NCBI RefSeq assembly: GCF_021129305.1
Contig: NZ_JAJOMB010000022.1
Span: forward strand, 1-64,000
Direction: 5' to 3'
DNA length: 64,000 bases
From: Kineosporia babensis
GTDB lineage: Bacteria > Actinomycetota > Actinomycetes > Actinomycetales > Kineosporiaceae
The notes below the pieces were generated by a model. It made no database searches. It was not told where the DNA came from and was given only the letters and a program-made list of their open reading frames with translations. Position 1 is the stretch's first letter, and each line of letters begins with the position of its first letter. The position numbers and the translations under genes were made by a program. This document shows, piece after piece, positions 25,054 through 37,147 of the stretch.

Positions 25054-25727
25054 GACCGGGTGGCCGGACGAGGCGTGCCGAGCACCGGCAGAACGCTGAG
25101 CTTGGACTCGTTGGCCAGGGCGTCCAGAACTTCGGAGAGCGACTCCTGCGGAACCAGCACCTCGAGCGCTCCGGAGCGCCCCGAACTCAGCCCGGTACCA
25201 GGCCCTGAGACCGCGAAGACCTCGATGCCCGAAGCGATCTGGCGGGGTGCCTGGTATCCACCGCGGGCTTGCTCACGATGTTTGTCGGCGGCCCAGATGT
25301 CGGCGCGCCCACCGGCCACCAGACCGGCCGGAGGGGTGCCGTCGAACGGAATGGCGACCGGACGGACGCTCAGGCTGGCCGTTGATCCGATAGCGGCCAT
25401 CGGGATCAGCTCGCCTTCACCGACCGTGCGGGTGAGTACTGCGCCCGCAGGTAACGGGCTGGCCGCGTCCAGATACCCCGCGCCGGCGCCCTCGACCCGT
25501 ACTCGGACCACCTTCAGGACGTCCGCGGTCAGAGCGGTGCCCGGCGGCAGGGCGGTGCGGGCCGCATAGACGGCGCGCAACTGGCCCGCTTCGGACATCA
25601 GCCGGGCCCCGGCCGCGACCGAGCCGAACAACAGCACCAGGCCGACGATGAGTCTTGGGTCCCGCCAGCCCGGCCGCCTCAGACGTGGTGCCGCTGCCGT
25701 CACCGGCGCGAGTTCGGACACCGCCAT
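25050..25727 (-). CDS. CpaB-like SAF-domain protein
   Basis: 225 aa from ATG 25727, which follows an AAAGGGGG ribosome-binding site; the frame stays open far upstream but that part has no family features. One membrane helix (RLIVGLVLLFGSVAAGARLM), then a SAF domain with ARTALPPGTALTADVLKVVR and LPAGAVLTRTVGEGELIPMA, and a RcpC/CpaB-like C-terminal region. CpaB/RcpC proteins are membrane-anchored assembly factors of Flp pili. First gene of the operon CpaB-CpaE-HAD-patatin-DUF6912. Confidence 0.85.
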   Translation of the reverse strand: MAVSELAPVTAAAPRLRRPGWRDPRLIVGLVLLFGSVAAGARLMSEAGQLRAVYAARTALPPGTALTADVLKVVRVRVEGAGAGYLDAASPLPAGAVLTRTVGEGELIPMAAIGSTASLSVRPVAIPFDGTPPAGLVAGGRADIWAADKHREQARGGYQAPRQIASGIEVFAVSGPGTGLSSGRSGALEVLVPQESLSEVLDALANESKLSVLPVLGTPRPATRS

Positions 25728-25885
25728 GCCGCCCCCTTTTTCGATCCCCGTGCAGTTTCGACGTGGTCTTCCCGAAGCCACCGCGACGCCCGGAACGGAC
25801 ATGCGAGCAGACGGCGACCGACCTGTCACTGCGTGCGCACATCGTGGCAGAAACCGGATCAATCGGAAGCGCATTTGCCCAAGCC

Positions 25886-25921
25886 TGTGGACAAACCGGG
25901 CTTCGTGCTTGCTGTGGATAA
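25886..25921 (-). promoter_or_regulatory. TTATCCACA and TTGTCCACA boxes between CpaB-like and HTH genes
   Basis: Read on the minus strand, TTATCCACA occupies 25913-25921 and TTGTCCACA 25886-25894, 27 bp apart and in the same orientation. They lie in the 281-nt interval between the CpaB-like gene (start 25727) and the divergent HTH gene (start 26009). They match the nonamers found at the tad/FtsK-like promoter and upstream of comF. Confidence 0.6.
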
Positions 25922-26008
25922 CTCGTGGGACCAGGAGCCCGGCATGACAGACTGGCCTGTAGATCGGCCGGCCCGGATGGCCGGTCACCACCGCCGCAGG
26001 AGGGCTGC

Positions 26009-26242
26009 GTGACTCCCCGTTTCCTGGAACTCGCCGACGTCGCGGAGGAACTGAACATCTCCCCCCGACAGGCTTACGCACTGGTGCGTACCGGTGAGTT
26101 GCCGGCGATCCAGATCGGCGGCCGAGGCCAGTGGCGGGTCGAGACGACGATCCTGGAGGAGTACATCCAGCGCAAGTACGCGGAGACCCGCGAGATGGTG
26201 CGCGGACGCCCCTCGGCCGACGCCGAGCAGGACCAGCTCTAA
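26009..26242 (+). CDS. Small helix-turn-helix DNA-binding protein (excisionase/MerR type)
   Basis: 77 aa from GTG 26009, preceded by a strong GCAGGAGGG site. The sequence LELADVAEELNISPRQAYAL followed by VRTGELPAIQIGGRGQWRVE is the winged helix-turn-helix of the excisionase/BldC-like family; LEEYIQRKYAETRE is the C-terminal helix. Such proteins act as transcription regulators. It is divergent from the CpaB-like operon, with TTATCCACA-type boxes in between, so it is a candidate regulator of it. Its stop overlaps the stop of the convergent gene by 3 nt (CTAA). Confidence 0.85.
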   Translation: MTPRFLELADVAEELNISPRQAYALVRTGELPAIQIGGRGQWRVETTILEEYIQRKYAETREMVRGRPSADAEQDQL

Positions 26243-26802
26243 CGGACCAGCACGGCGGCCAGGGCCGAGAACGGAACGGTACGCATCTGCCGTACCTCAC
26301 CCGGCCTGCGCACGGCATCCGGCGGATGAACCGCCAGATCCAGATGATCAGCACCCACACGATCGATCGTGCCGTCCAGGTGACCGCTGGGCCAGAAGTC
26401 CAGCGCCACCGCTGAGCGGTCCCGGGCCAGTCCCCGCAGCACCGTGTTCAGACGCAATCGGCGCCCGATCGATTCACCGGCAGCCAGCGAGAACCGGGAC
26501 AGCCCGCCGGCCGAGACCACCGACTCGGCCGGGACCAGCAGGTCGTTCTCCCGTCCGGCTGCTCCGGCCGGCGCCCGGAGCAGCACCCAGTCCTTACCGA
26601 CATCGAGAACCGTTCCCCGGCGGCTGCTTCCGTCCCGCAGATCAAGGATGAGACAAGCGCCCTGGTGAGCGCGCATCCGGTCGACGAAGGAGACCCGCTC
26701 GCGCTCGGCGCGCACCAGCCCGATCAGGTCGGCCTCGGCCTCTTCGCGCTCCTGCTCCGCGAACCGGGCCTCGAGATCGTCGAAGAGCTCCTCCCAGCGC
26801 AT
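26239..26802 (-). CDS. Conserved actinobacterial protein, possibly Sm-like
   Basis: 187 aa from ATG 26802 (MRWEELFDDLEARFAEQERE); a TTG at 26829 is less likely. An acidic N-terminal coiled region of about 40 residues is followed by a beta-rich part with GACLILDLRDGSSRRGTVLD and DWVLLRAP, reminiscent of small beta-barrels such as Sm/SH3-like folds. No catalytic motif. Convergent with the HTH gene. Function unknown; the fold is an inference. Confidence 0.6.
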   Translation of the reverse strand: MRWEELFDDLEARFAEQEREEAEADLIGLVRAERERVSFVDRMRAHQGACLILDLRDGSSRRGTVLDVGKDWVLLRAPAGAAGRENDLLVPAESVVSAGGLSRFSLAAGESIGRRLRLNTVLRGLARDRSAVALDFWPSGHLDGTIDRVGADHLDLAVHPPDAVRRPGEVRQMRTVPFSALAAVLVR

Positions 26803-26850
26803 CCGCCGAACGTTACCGCGCACCGACAAGGAGTAACGGCTGGATCGGAC

Positions 26851-26859
26851 TTATCCACA
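26851..26859 (+). promoter_or_regulatory. TTATCCACA box upstream of the LysM gene
   Basis: A perfect TTATCCACA nonamer in the intergenic region between two divergent genes, 118 nt before the LysM gene start and 49 nt from the start of the minus-strand gene. Same motif as at 5910, 5959, 25913 and 37972. Confidence 0.5.
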
Positions 26860-26976
26860 GGCATCGTTGCGGAGTGGACGCGACCCCCGACTCCAGGCAA
26901 CACTAAAGGTCATCAAACGACATCAAACGTCGTCCGATGAAGTTAGCGGTGTCATGAGTGGGCCACGGGGGTCTCA

Positions 26977-28008
26977 ATGTCACAAAAACCACGGATCAGC
27001 AGAGAGCACGGCCGCTCGCGCGGTGCCGCTCTTCTGCTCGCCGCGTTCACCCTGGTCGCCGGTCTGGCCTTTCAGCTCGGCCGGCTCACCGTGGACGCCT
27101 GGGCGCATCTCAGAGCGCCCGGACCTGCACTTCCGGACCAGGCTCTCGGCCTGGTCGCGGGCAGCGCGGGCACCGCCGTAGCGATCTGGCTGCTGTCGGC
27201 TCTGGCTGCGAGCACCCTTGCGGTCCTGGGCCGAGCATCACGGCTGGCCGTTCCGGCCACCTGCGCAGCTCGCCGGATCGCTCCGGCCACGGTCCGCAAC
27301 GCCGTCGCCACCTTGCTGGGCGTCGCGCTGGTCGCGGCACCGACCGTTGCCCATGCGGCGTCTGCGTCGACTCCGTCGATCACCCGGGTCTCGGCTGGTG
27401 GTCCAGCTCATCCCGAGTTGTTGTTCACCCCGGCGACGACCCCGACGAGACCGGGGTTCTCCGGGTCGCAGGCGCCTGCGTCTACCCTGCCCCGAGCCGA
27501 GTTGGCCTACTCTTCGGCCGTTTCGGGATCGCAGGCCACGATCATGGCTTTACCTGGGCATGCCAGTGCTTCGCTGCCTTCACGAGCCAGCGTTGCCGGG
27601 GTGAGCTCACTTCGGGCCGATACTCCCACCCCGGCCGGGCGAGAAGAGTTGCTTCAGAGGCTTTCGCCCGGCTGGACCCCGGATCGACCGCGTCCGACGG
27701 CTGCCACCTCCTCAGCACCCAACGGCAAGATCGAGATGGTTGCCCCCACGGCCCGGCGGGCATCAGCTGCGAACGACGAGCGTCGCAAGCATGTCGTCGT
27801 GCGCCAGGGCGACACCCTTTGGTCCATCGCTTCACGTCATCTCGGACCGGGCGCCACCGACTCGGAGATAGCCCACGAGTGGCCGCGCTGGTACCGCGTG
27901 AACCGGCATCTGATCGGCGCCGATCCGCATCGGCTCCTGCCCGGTGAGCGCCTGCGTTCCCCGGATTCGATCACCTCAGCGTCCCAGTCCAAGGAGAGCG
28001 GCCGATGA
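26977..28008 (+). CDS. Membrane protein with C-terminal LysM domain
   Basis: 343 aa. The N-terminal third has hydrophobic segments (AALLLAAFTLVAGLAFQLG; AGTAVAIWLLSALAASTLAV; TLLGVALVAAPTVAHAA), giving two or three membrane helices. A long Pro/Ala/Thr/Ser-rich linker follows. A LysM domain occupies about 268-330 (VVRQGDTLWSIASRHLG; WPRWYRVNRHLIG; LLPGERL). LysM binds peptidoglycan, so a cell-wall anchored role is likely. The next gene starts in an ATGA overlap. Mycobacteria and streptomycetes have such a gene beside the Rv3235 family (recalled). Confidence 0.85.
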   Translation: MSQKPRISREHGRSRGAALLLAAFTLVAGLAFQLGRLTVDAWAHLRAPGPALPDQALGLVAGSAGTAVAIWLLSALAASTLAVLGRASRLAVPATCAARRIAPATVRNAVATLLGVALVAAPTVAHAASASTPSITRVSAGGPAHPELLFTPATTPTRPGFSGSQAPASTLPRAELAYSSAVSGSQATIMALPGHASASLPSRASVAGVSSLRADTPTPAGREELLQRLSPGWTPDRPRPTAATSSAPNGKIEMVAPTARRASAANDERRKHVVVRQGDTLWSIASRHLGPGATDSEIAHEWPRWYRVNRHLIGADPHRLLPGERLRSPDSITSASQSKESGR

Positions 28009-29102
28009 CCACGCCGACAGCAACCTCCACCGCCAAGCCGCGCCGCCGACGCGCCCAGCCTCGGCCGAAATCGCCGCAGATCCCTCCTCCTCCGCTGCGA
28101 CTGCGGCCGGTTCCCCGCAACGAACCCTGCGCCGCAGCGAGGATTCCCCTGGAGGACCGGACGAACGCCGTATCGCCCGGACAAGGCATTCTCGCCCTGG
28201 TCATTCCTGATGCCGACCCGTTCATGTCCTTCCCGCACGCCACCCGTGAGGAATTCGCCGGCAACAGCAGCCAACAGGGGACGCTGCAGTCGGCATCGAG
28301 CGACCTGTCACGTTCTGCTGCTCAGGGCCACGGCGAGAACAGCCGCCCGGGTGGCGCTTCGGAAGATGCATCTGATGGCAAGAGCTCCGAAGCAGACCGA
28401 GGCCAGACGTCCGGCGAAGAACAGGACACCATTGATGCACCCAGGGGTGCCCGGGGCGGCGTGACTTGGGGAGTCACCGCTGGACCCACCGCTGCCCGGG
28501 GCAACGCCCAGGAAAGTCCGTCTCTGCGCGACACGGCCGGCCTGCGACCGGAAAGGCTACAGCGTCTCGCTAAGACTACGGGCCCGCAGCCGGCGATGCG
28601 GCGGTCCACAGGTTTCGACAGCGACCCAAAGCGCGCGACGACATTAGACTTCCGCCCGACTTCCTCGGCCTCCGGCGCACGTCGGTCGGCCGGATCCTCA
28701 GCCGGCGCGCCTGGAGAATCGGGCGCCTCAAAGACAGCCGATGCTGCTGATCTCCTTCCCGAGCCACGCCCTTGGGCAGCGGCTTTCATCCAGGCAGCGA
28801 TGGAGGTGGCCTGCGGACTTCGTCCTCCTACTCAGCTGGTGCGCTGGACCACCCCGGAAGTACACGGAACCCTGGTCCGCAGAGGTGCTCTCACCGCTCG
28901 CACGTTGCGCAACAGCAGTGGTCCTGGCGCAAAACCTCGGCTGCGAGCGCTGGTTCTCTGCAGCCCGAAAGCCGGGGTCTACGAAGTCAGCGCCGTCATC
29001 AACGAGCCTCAGCGGATCAGGGCAGTGGCTTTCCGGATGGAAGGGCTGCACGGACGCTGGCGCGTCACCGAATTCGAGATGCAGGCCAAGCAGGAACGCT
29101 AG
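28005..29102 (+). CDS. Rv3235 family protein
   Basis: 365 aa, starting in a 4-nt overlap with the LysM gene. The first 250 residues are low-complexity, rich in Pro, Ser, Gly and Arg. The C-terminal 110 residues form the conserved domain (FIQAAMEVACGLRPPTQLVR; VHGTLVRRGALTARTLR; FRMEGLHGRWRVTEFEMQ) of the actinobacterial Rv3235 family. No function is known; conserved linkage to secA and LysM genes suggests an envelope-related role. Confidence 0.85.
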   Translation: MTTPTATSTAKPRRRRAQPRPKSPQIPPPPLRLRPVPRNEPCAAARIPLEDRTNAVSPGQGILALVIPDADPFMSFPHATREEFAGNSSQQGTLQSASSDLSRSAAQGHGENSRPGGASEDASDGKSSEADRGQTSGEEQDTIDAPRGARGGVTWGVTAGPTAARGNAQESPSLRDTAGLRPERLQRLAKTTGPQPAMRRSTGFDSDPKRATTLDFRPTSSASGARRSAGSSAGAPGESGASKTADAADLLPEPRPWAAAFIQAAMEVACGLRPPTQLVRWTTPEVHGTLVRRGALTARTLRNSSGPGAKPRLRALVLCSPKAGVYEVSAVINEPQRIRAVAFRMEGLHGRWRVTEFEMQAKQER

Positions 29103-29747
29103 CGGAACGACCGGATCGCGGGCCTCAGGCCGGAAGGAGCACATTGCCCACCGAAACCGGCGTCACGGTTGCCTGGCCTGGCTGAAAGATCAATGTCTTC
29201 CGGACGTGTGGTCACTCGAGCTACTGCGTCTGACCACGCCTATCCAGGTCGGCGATCTGGGGAACAGCGGTCGCTCGAGTCAGCAGTCAGAGTGCGGGCC
29301 AGGGTCGGCTTCCTGCCCAGCAGGGGGTGTCGCGTGAAAGGGGCATCAGGCTGGGCCGGTGTCGGATCCGCCGCGTCGTGACGCACCACCTTCAAGGACT
29401 TCGCGAACTCGGGGTGCCGATCCGGCATCCGGTTCAGAGCAGGCTCCGGATGTCGGACCGGTAGGCGTAACCGGTTGGACAACCGCCAAGGCCTGAGGGC
29501 GGCCGGTTTCGGGGATCGGTCGCCTCCAGGTGAGCAGCCGGAGCGCTCTGCCCGGATCCGCAAGATCCCCGGCGAAAGCGGCATTTCGGTGCACGGAGCC
29601 TGGCGCCGGACGCGCCTGGGTACAGGGACCGCACCCCTGCACCCGGCAGCGGCCAGAGCGCAGGCAGCCGGTACCGAGACCGCCCGAGCCGACGGGATCG
29701 AGCAGAGCCGGAGCGGCTGTTCGCGAAAGACGGCCGGCTGAACGGCC

Positions 29748-29781
29748 GCGGCCCGCCACCGAACCAGCGGTGGCGGGCCGC
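29748..29781 (+). terminator. Perfect 14-bp stem hairpin
   Basis: GCGGCCCGCCACCG (29748-29761) pairs perfectly with CGGTGGCGGGCCGC (29768-29781) across a 6-nt loop. It lies 650 nt after the nearest plus-strand gene, so if it is a terminator it may close an unrecognised transcript. Confidence 0.5.
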
Positions 29782-29820
29782 ATGCGGGTCAGCGGCACGA
29801 GGGTACGCGATAGCGGGCCA

Positions 29821-29862
29821 GCGGCACGCGGCACGCGGCACGCGGCACGCGGCACGCGGCAC
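29821..29862. repeat. Heptamer tandem repeat (GCGGCAC)x6
   Basis: Six perfect copies of GCGGCAC followed by an imperfect GCGGGCAC. The period of seven disrupts any reading frame when the copy number changes, in line with a non-coding location. It could vary in length between strains. Confidence 0.85.
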
Positions 29863-30038
29863 GCGGGCACAACCGCTCGGAAGGCCAACTGGATTCACAA
29901 GGTCTCCCGAACGCGAGCCCGCCAGACCAGAACTGCCGCCGACAAGCCACGCCCACGCGCGGACGAACCAGCCGAGCAACCAGCCGTGCGAACCGGTCAA
30001 GCTGCACCGAACACCCAAGAAGGCCAGCCGAACAAAGG

Positions 30039-30077
30039 AACGGGCCCGTCGTGCGACACACGACCGGACCCGTCCTT
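30039..30077 (-). terminator. Terminator downstream of secA
   Basis: The arms ACGGGCCCGTCGTG and CACGACCGGACCCGT form an imperfect 13-bp stem with a short loop, 80-120 nt after the secA stop on the minus strand. Confidence 0.55.
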
Positions 30078-30159
30078 CATCGACCGAACCGAAGCCCGTC
30101 TACTGAAAGCTCAGCAACAGCGGGGCCAACCGCGAGCGCCTCACCGGTTCATCGCAGGC

Positions 30160-32892
<2,733 letters not shown>

Positions 32893-33066
32893 GGGGCGCG
32901 CTCCAAGTCCTTCAACCGTGCTTTGTCCGGCACCGTGACCCGCAGAGATCACACTACCGCTTCTAGGCATGACGAACGGCGGTCCGGCGCCGTGCCCTAC
33001 ATCGTAGACAGGCTTAGCACCCAAACGTGTTTGCTCCACCCCCCAACATGGGTCAGGCTCGCTTGC

Positions 33067-34221
33067 GTGTCCGGTCTGTCGTCCCCCTCCAGCGGCCTTG
33101 TCCCCCAGCTCACCGACGGTTTGGTGACTCTTCGCGAACTGCGTGAGGAGGATGCCGACACGATCGTCGCCTACTGCAACGATCCGGCGATGGAGCGCTG
33201 GACCACGGTGCCGTGGCCGTACCGGCGTGAGCATGCGCTGGAGTACGTGGCGGCTGGGCGCCGCTCGTGGGCCGAGGGATCGCGGTTCGACTTCGGCATC
33301 GAGTACGAGGGCAACCTGGTCGGGGCGGTGGATCTGCGCAGGCCGATCCTGCCTGCCCTGGCGGAGCTCGGCTTCGCCCTGGCGCCGCAGGCCCGGGGTA
33401 AGGGCCTGATGTCGCGGGCGCTGCGGTTGGCCCTCCCCTGGGGCGCCCGGCAGGGCATCGAGGTGGTGCAGTGGCGCGCCAACGTGGGTAACTGGGCCAG
33501 CCGGCGGGCGGCCTGGTCGGTGGGGTTCACGGTGGAGGGCTCCCTGCCGGGTCTGCTAGAACACCGCGGCAAGATCGTGGACGGCTGGCTCGCCTCGATG
33601 CGCATCGACGAGAACACTCCCCTGACGCCCACCCACCCCTGGTACGACCCGGTAACCATCAACGGACGCTCGGTGCGGCTACGTGCGTCCGTCGAGTCCG
33701 ACGTCCCCCGTTTTGTGGAAGGGCACGCGGACCCGGCGAACAAGTACTGGATCCCCGGCATCAAGGAGAACTACACCGCTGAGGACGCCCGCACCCACCT
33801 TCGCCGAGACGCCGAGAACAACGCCACCGGGAAGGCAGTGAGCTGGGCGATCGCCGACCCGCAGACCGACCTGATGCTGGGCGAGGTGGTGGTGTTCATC
33901 CACGACCGGCGCGACAACCAGGGTGAGATCGGCTACTGGATGCATCCGGAGGCCAGGGGGCGCGGTCTGGCTACCGAGGCAGCGTTCCTGGGCGCCAGGC
34001 ACGCGCTTCTACCTACGGAGGAGGGCGGCCTGGGCTGGGGGAATCTTGGTCTCCGGGCGAGCGTGGACAACCTGGCATCGCAACGAGTGGCAGAGAAGGC
34101 CGGTTTCCGGCGCCTGGGCTTGGAACGTGGGGTACATCTGCCGCCCGACGGGGGACCACGCGGTGACCTGGTGAAGTACGACATGGTCCCCTCGGATCTG
34201 CTCACCCTCCAATACCCGTGA
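33067..34221 (+). CDS. Tandem GNAT N-acetyltransferase
   Basis: 384 aa from GTG 33067; the start is uncertain because the ribosome-binding site is weak. Two GNAT domains in tandem: the first (about 15-185) with [20 protein letters not shown], the second (about 200-375) with [20 protein letters not shown]. Both keep the acetyl-CoA loop (Q/R-x-x-G-x-G/A). The fold resembles RimJ/RimL-type acetyltransferases; the substrate is unknown. Divergent from secA and overlapping the next GNAT gene by GTGA. Confidence 0.82.
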   Translation: MSGLSSPSSGLVPQLTDGLVTLRELREEDADTIVAYCNDPAMERWTTVPWPYRREHALEYVAAGRRSWAEGSRFDFGIEYEGNLVGAVDLRRPILPALAELGFALAPQARGKGLMSRALRLALPWGARQGIEVVQWRANVGNWASRRAAWSVGFTVEGSLPGLLEHRGKIVDGWLASMRIDENTPLTPTHPWYDPVTINGRSVRLRASVESDVPRFVEGHADPANKYWIPGIKENYTAEDARTHLRRDAENNATGKAVSWAIADPQTDLMLGEVVVFIHDRRDNQGEIGYWMHPEARGRGLATEAAFLGARHALLPTEEGGLGWGNLGLRASVDNLASQRVAEKAGFRRLGLERGVHLPPDGGPRGDLVKYDMVPSDLLTLQYP

Positions 34222-34778
34222 AGCGCCAGCCCGAGCTGAAGCTGGCGGACGGGCATCGGCTGCGCCCGTGGACCACGACCGACGCCCCGGTGATCCCGCT
34301 GGCGATGCAGGATCCGCTGGTGCGGCAGTACGCCTCGCAGCTGTTGGACGACCGGGACGCTGCCCTGGCCGCGATCCACTCCTGGTCGGATCAGTGGGGT
34401 CAGGGAAGCGGAGCAGCCTGGGCGGTCACCGGGCCAGGTGAGCAGGTGCTGGGCCAGATCCGGTTCGGTCTGCTCGATGCGCACCTGGCCACCGGAGTGG
34501 TCGGTTACTGGCTGCTGCCCGAGGCCCGCGGTCGTTCCTTGGCCTCCAGCGGGCTCGCCCGGGCCAGCGCCACCGTGTTCCGACGGCTGGGCTGGCACCG
34601 GATCGAGCTGTACCACGCCGTGGAGAACGCCCGTTCGTGTCAGGTCGCCCGGCGCGGCGGGTATCTGCAGGAGGGCGTGATGCGCCAGGCGATGCAGTAC
34701 CCGGTGGACGGCAGGCGCTCGGACGAGCACCTGCACGCCCGGCTCGCCTCGGATCCAGAACCGAATGAGGGACGCTGA
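34218..34778 (+). CDS. GNAT family N-acetyltransferase
   Basis: 186 aa, GTG start in a 4-nt overlap with the tandem GNAT gene. Single GNAT domain with GYWLLPEARGRSLASSGLAR and the C-terminal HRIELYHAVENARSCQVARR strand-helix typical of RimJ/RimL-like enzymes. Its close coupling to a paralogue suggests the two act in one complex or pathway. Substrate unknown. Confidence 0.85.
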   Translation: MKRQPELKLADGHRLRPWTTTDAPVIPLAMQDPLVRQYASQLLDDRDAALAAIHSWSDQWGQGSGAAWAVTGPGEQVLGQIRFGLLDAHLATGVVGYWLLPEARGRSLASSGLARASATVFRRLGWHRIELYHAVENARSCQVARRGGYLQEGVMRQAMQYPVDGRRSDEHLHARLASDPEPNEGR

Positions 34779-34802
34779 CCCGCCTCGATCTGAAAGGTCG
34801 CC

Positions 34803-36227
34803 TCAGGAGCGGAACAGTTTGGTCAGGGCCGGGCCGAGATCCCCCTTCTTCTCGGCCTTCACACCGTCCAGCTCCAGCCACTGCGCCATCAGCCGCAGCT
34901 CGTCGGCGAGTTCACCGGCCACCGCCGCAGCCGGCACGCCGAGCTCGGAGTAGGCGGCCTTCACCAGCAACTGCCCGCCGCCCCCGGGAGCCCGGTCGGC
35001 CTTGAGGTCGACCCGGCCGACCAATTGGTCGCCGAGCAGGAAAGGCAGCACGTAGTAACCGAACTCCCGTTTCGCCGCCGGGGTGTAGATCTCCAGGCGC
35101 AGCCGGAAGTCCCAGAGCGCCTCGGTCCGCGGGCGTTCCCAGACCAGCGAGTCGAACGGGCTGAGCAGGGCCCGGGCGGTGATCCGGCGCGGGATCCGGG
35201 CGCCGGGGTGCAGATAGGCCTGCCTTCCCCAGCCGTCCACAGTCACCGGCAGCAGTTCCCCGGCCTCGACCAGATCCCGCACAGCGGCCTGCGACTCGGC
35301 CGGTTTGAGCCGGAAGTAGTCGCGCAGGCAGCGTTCGGTGGCCACACCCATCGCCCGGGCCGCGATCCGGACCAGTTCCCGCCGGGCGTCCTCGGGGTCC
35401 GGGTCGGGCGCGGCCGTCACCGCGCTGGGCAGCACCCGCTCGGGCAGGGCGTAGCGGCGCTCGAACTGCTGGGTACGGCCGGCCGAGGTGATCCGCCCGG
35501 CCCAGAACTGGTACTCGATGGCGCGTTTGACGTCGCTCCAGTTCCAGCCCCATTCACCGGTGCGTTCGCGGGGGCGGCCGTCGTCCAGGATCTTCTCGGC
35601 GGCCGAGGCGGTCAGCGGGCCGTGCCGGTCGACCACCTCGAGCACCTCCTCGAGCAGGTCGGCGCGATCGCGGGCGATGCGCTGCATCCCGCCCCAGGAC
35701 TCGTGCGCGGCCCGGTCCATCCGCCAGCGCAGCAGCCGGTGGGTCTGCGGCGGGATGAACGAGGCCTCGTGCGCCCAGTACTCGACCATCCGGCGCGGAG
35801 CGTTGTTGGCCACCTTTTCCAGCAACGGACGTGGGTAGTCACCGAGGCGGCTGAACACCGGCAGGTAGTGGCTTCGGGAGAGCACGTTGACCGAGTCGAT
35901 CTGCAGGATGCCCACGGTGTCGATGACCCGCTGCAGATGCCGGGCGGTGATCGGGCCCGACGGCCGTTCCACGCCGAAACCCTGGGCCGCCAGGGCGATC
36001 CGGCGAGCTTGGGCCAGACTCAGCCGCTCACGGGCGGGGCGGGCACCGGCTGACGCCGGAACGGCACCGCCCGCCGGGCCGGCGGTGGCCGGGCCCGGCG
36101 GGCGAGGACCGCTGGTTGCGGTCGGGCTTACGGAAGGTGCAGGGTCCGCTGCACTCGGGGCACTCAGGCCGTCGCTTCGGCCTCGGCCTCTGCGTCGACC
36201 GCCAGTCGGATCACGCCGTAGCTCCAT
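34803..36227 (-). CDS. AlkX/YcaQ-type DNA glycosylase (winged-helix HTH_42 family)
   Basis: About 474 aa. Conserved core starts at [16 protein letters not shown]; the catalytic QxD motif is visible in [20 protein letters not shown], followed by [17 protein letters not shown] and [20 protein letters not shown]. The family (AlkZ/AlkX) removes bulky N7-alkylguanine and unhooks interstrand crosslinks; the QxD rather than QxQ motif points to the AlkX subgroup. The start is odd: no ATG, GTG or TTG lies in frame between the hpf stop and the conserved core. Candidates are ATG 36227 (64 nt inside hpf) or a CTG at 36165-36167 that overlaps the hpf stop as CTGA. It is co-directional with hpf. Confidence 0.8.
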   Translation of the reverse strand: MELRRDPTGGRRRGRGRSDGLSAPSAADPAPSVSPTATSGPRPPGPATAGPAGGAVPASAGARPARERLSLAQARRIALAAQGFGVERPSGPITARHLQRVIDTVGILQIDSVNVLSRSHYLPVFSRLGDYPRPLLEKVANNAPRRMVEYWAHEASFIPPQTHRLLRWRMDRAAHESWGGMQRIARDRADLLEEVLEVVDRHGPLTASAAEKILDDGRPRERTGEWGWNWSDVKRAIEYQFWAGRITSAGRTQQFERRYALPERVLPSAVTAAPDPDPEDARRELVRIAARAMGVATERCLRDYFRLKPAESQAAVRDLVEAGELLPVTVDGWGRQAYLHPGARIPRRITARALLSPFDSLVWERPRTEALWDFRLRLEIYTPAAKREFGYYVLPFLLGDQLVGRVDLKADRAPGGGGQLLVKAAYSELGVPAAAVAGELADELRLMAQWLELDGVKAEKKGDLGPALTKLFRS

Positions 36228-36913
36228 CCGCGCCGACGATAGACCACCGACGGCTTGCCGCACGCGGCATCGACGAACAGGAAGAAATCGTGACCGACCA
36301 GTTCCATCTCGTAGAGCGCCTGGTCGATCGTCATCGGCGAGGCCGGATGGTCCTTGGTCCGGATCAGCACCGGGCTGTCGGCCAGTGCCTCGGCCCCCTC
36401 CGGCAGGTTCGCCCAGTCCATCGTGGCGGCGAAACCGTCTTCTTCCTCGGCCGCGTCGTCCAGCGGGGTGCGGACCGGGGCGCCGTTCAGGGCCGTGCCG
36501 TTGAGCCCTTCGACCGGGCGCTCGGCCAGGGCGATTCCGGCGTGGGCGATCGCGCTCGCCCGGCCGTTGGCGGTGGCCCCGCGCACCGTGGCGGGAGCGT
36601 GCCGGCCGTGATGCACCTTTTTCCGGTCGCTGGTGCGGCGCAGCCGCTCGAGCAGCTTGCCGAAGGCGATGTCGAGGGCGGAGAGCTCGTCCTGACCACA
36701 GGCCTCGGCCCGGATCACCGGCCCTCGGTCACGGACGGTTATCTCTACTCGCTCACACTGACTGGACTGACGGGGATTGCGCTCGTGGGACAGCTCGACG
36801 TCGATCCGAAAGGCGGTCGGACTGAGCTGGGACACCTTCGCCAGCTTCTCCTCGGCGATCCGCCGGAATCGGTCCGTAACCTCAACGTGCCGACCAGTAA
36901 TCACGATGTCCAC
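36164..36913 (-). CDS. hpf: Long-form ribosome hibernation promoting factor
   Basis: 249 aa. N-terminal S30AE domain ([20 protein letters not shown], residues 1-105), a variable linker, and the C-terminal dimerisation domain ([20 protein letters not shown], about 190-245). Long HPF dimerises 70S ribosomes into inactive 100S particles in stationary phase. GTG 36913 is preceded by AGGAGG at ideal distance. In mycobacteria the equivalent gene lies next to secA1 and comF as here. Confidence 0.93.
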   Translation of the reverse strand: MDIVITGRHVEVTDRFRRIAEEKLAKVSQLSPTAFRIDVELSHERNPRQSSQCERVEITVRDRGPVIRAEACGQDELSALDIAFGKLLERLRRTSDRKKVHHGRHAPATVRGATANGRASAIAHAGIALAERPVEGLNGTALNGAPVRTPLDDAAEEEDGFAATMDWANLPEGAEALADSPVLIRTKDHPASPMTIDQALYEMELVGHDFFLFVDAACGKPSVVYRRRGWSYGVIRLAVDAEAEAEATA

Positions 36914-37147
36914 GAAGAATCCTCCTGTAGCCGTTGCTACGCCTCATGTGCCTGACCGAACGGGGCGGGTTCTCGATTAGTTCCGTCCGGCGGAATGGAG
37001 GCACCGGGCGCCTGAGCATCAATGGGGAATCGCCGGCCTAGGAAGCCGGCTGGTTGTCGACATCCTCCTTCCTGCAGTCCACGCGGAATTCGGCGCGTAG
37101 GGCGGAAGTGGCGACTGCCGTATCGCCGTGCGAAGAGGCTAGAGCAG

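Larger units (their letters stand above)
29103..30038. other. Gene-poor interval between the Rv3235-family gene and secA
   Basis: About 940 nt up to the secA terminator. Several open frames cross it but none shows a conserved domain, good start context or consistent coding bias, so I call no gene. It holds a strong hairpin (29748-29781) and a heptamer tandem array (29821-29862). Remnants of a decayed gene cannot be excluded. Confidence 0.5.

Noticed and set aside
25728-26360. N-terminal extension of the CpaB-like frame
   Set aside because: The sequence is not conserved-looking, crosses the HTH gene on the other strand, and the ATG at 25727 has a good ribosome-binding site.
29346-30061. Minus-strand open frames through the heptamer repeat
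   Set aside because: They consist of repeat-derived peptide and have no domain or ribosome-binding site.
32893-33234. N-terminal extension of the SecA frame
   Set aside because: SecA proteins begin at the VVKIVEKLL stretch, which has a suitable GTG and GGAG.
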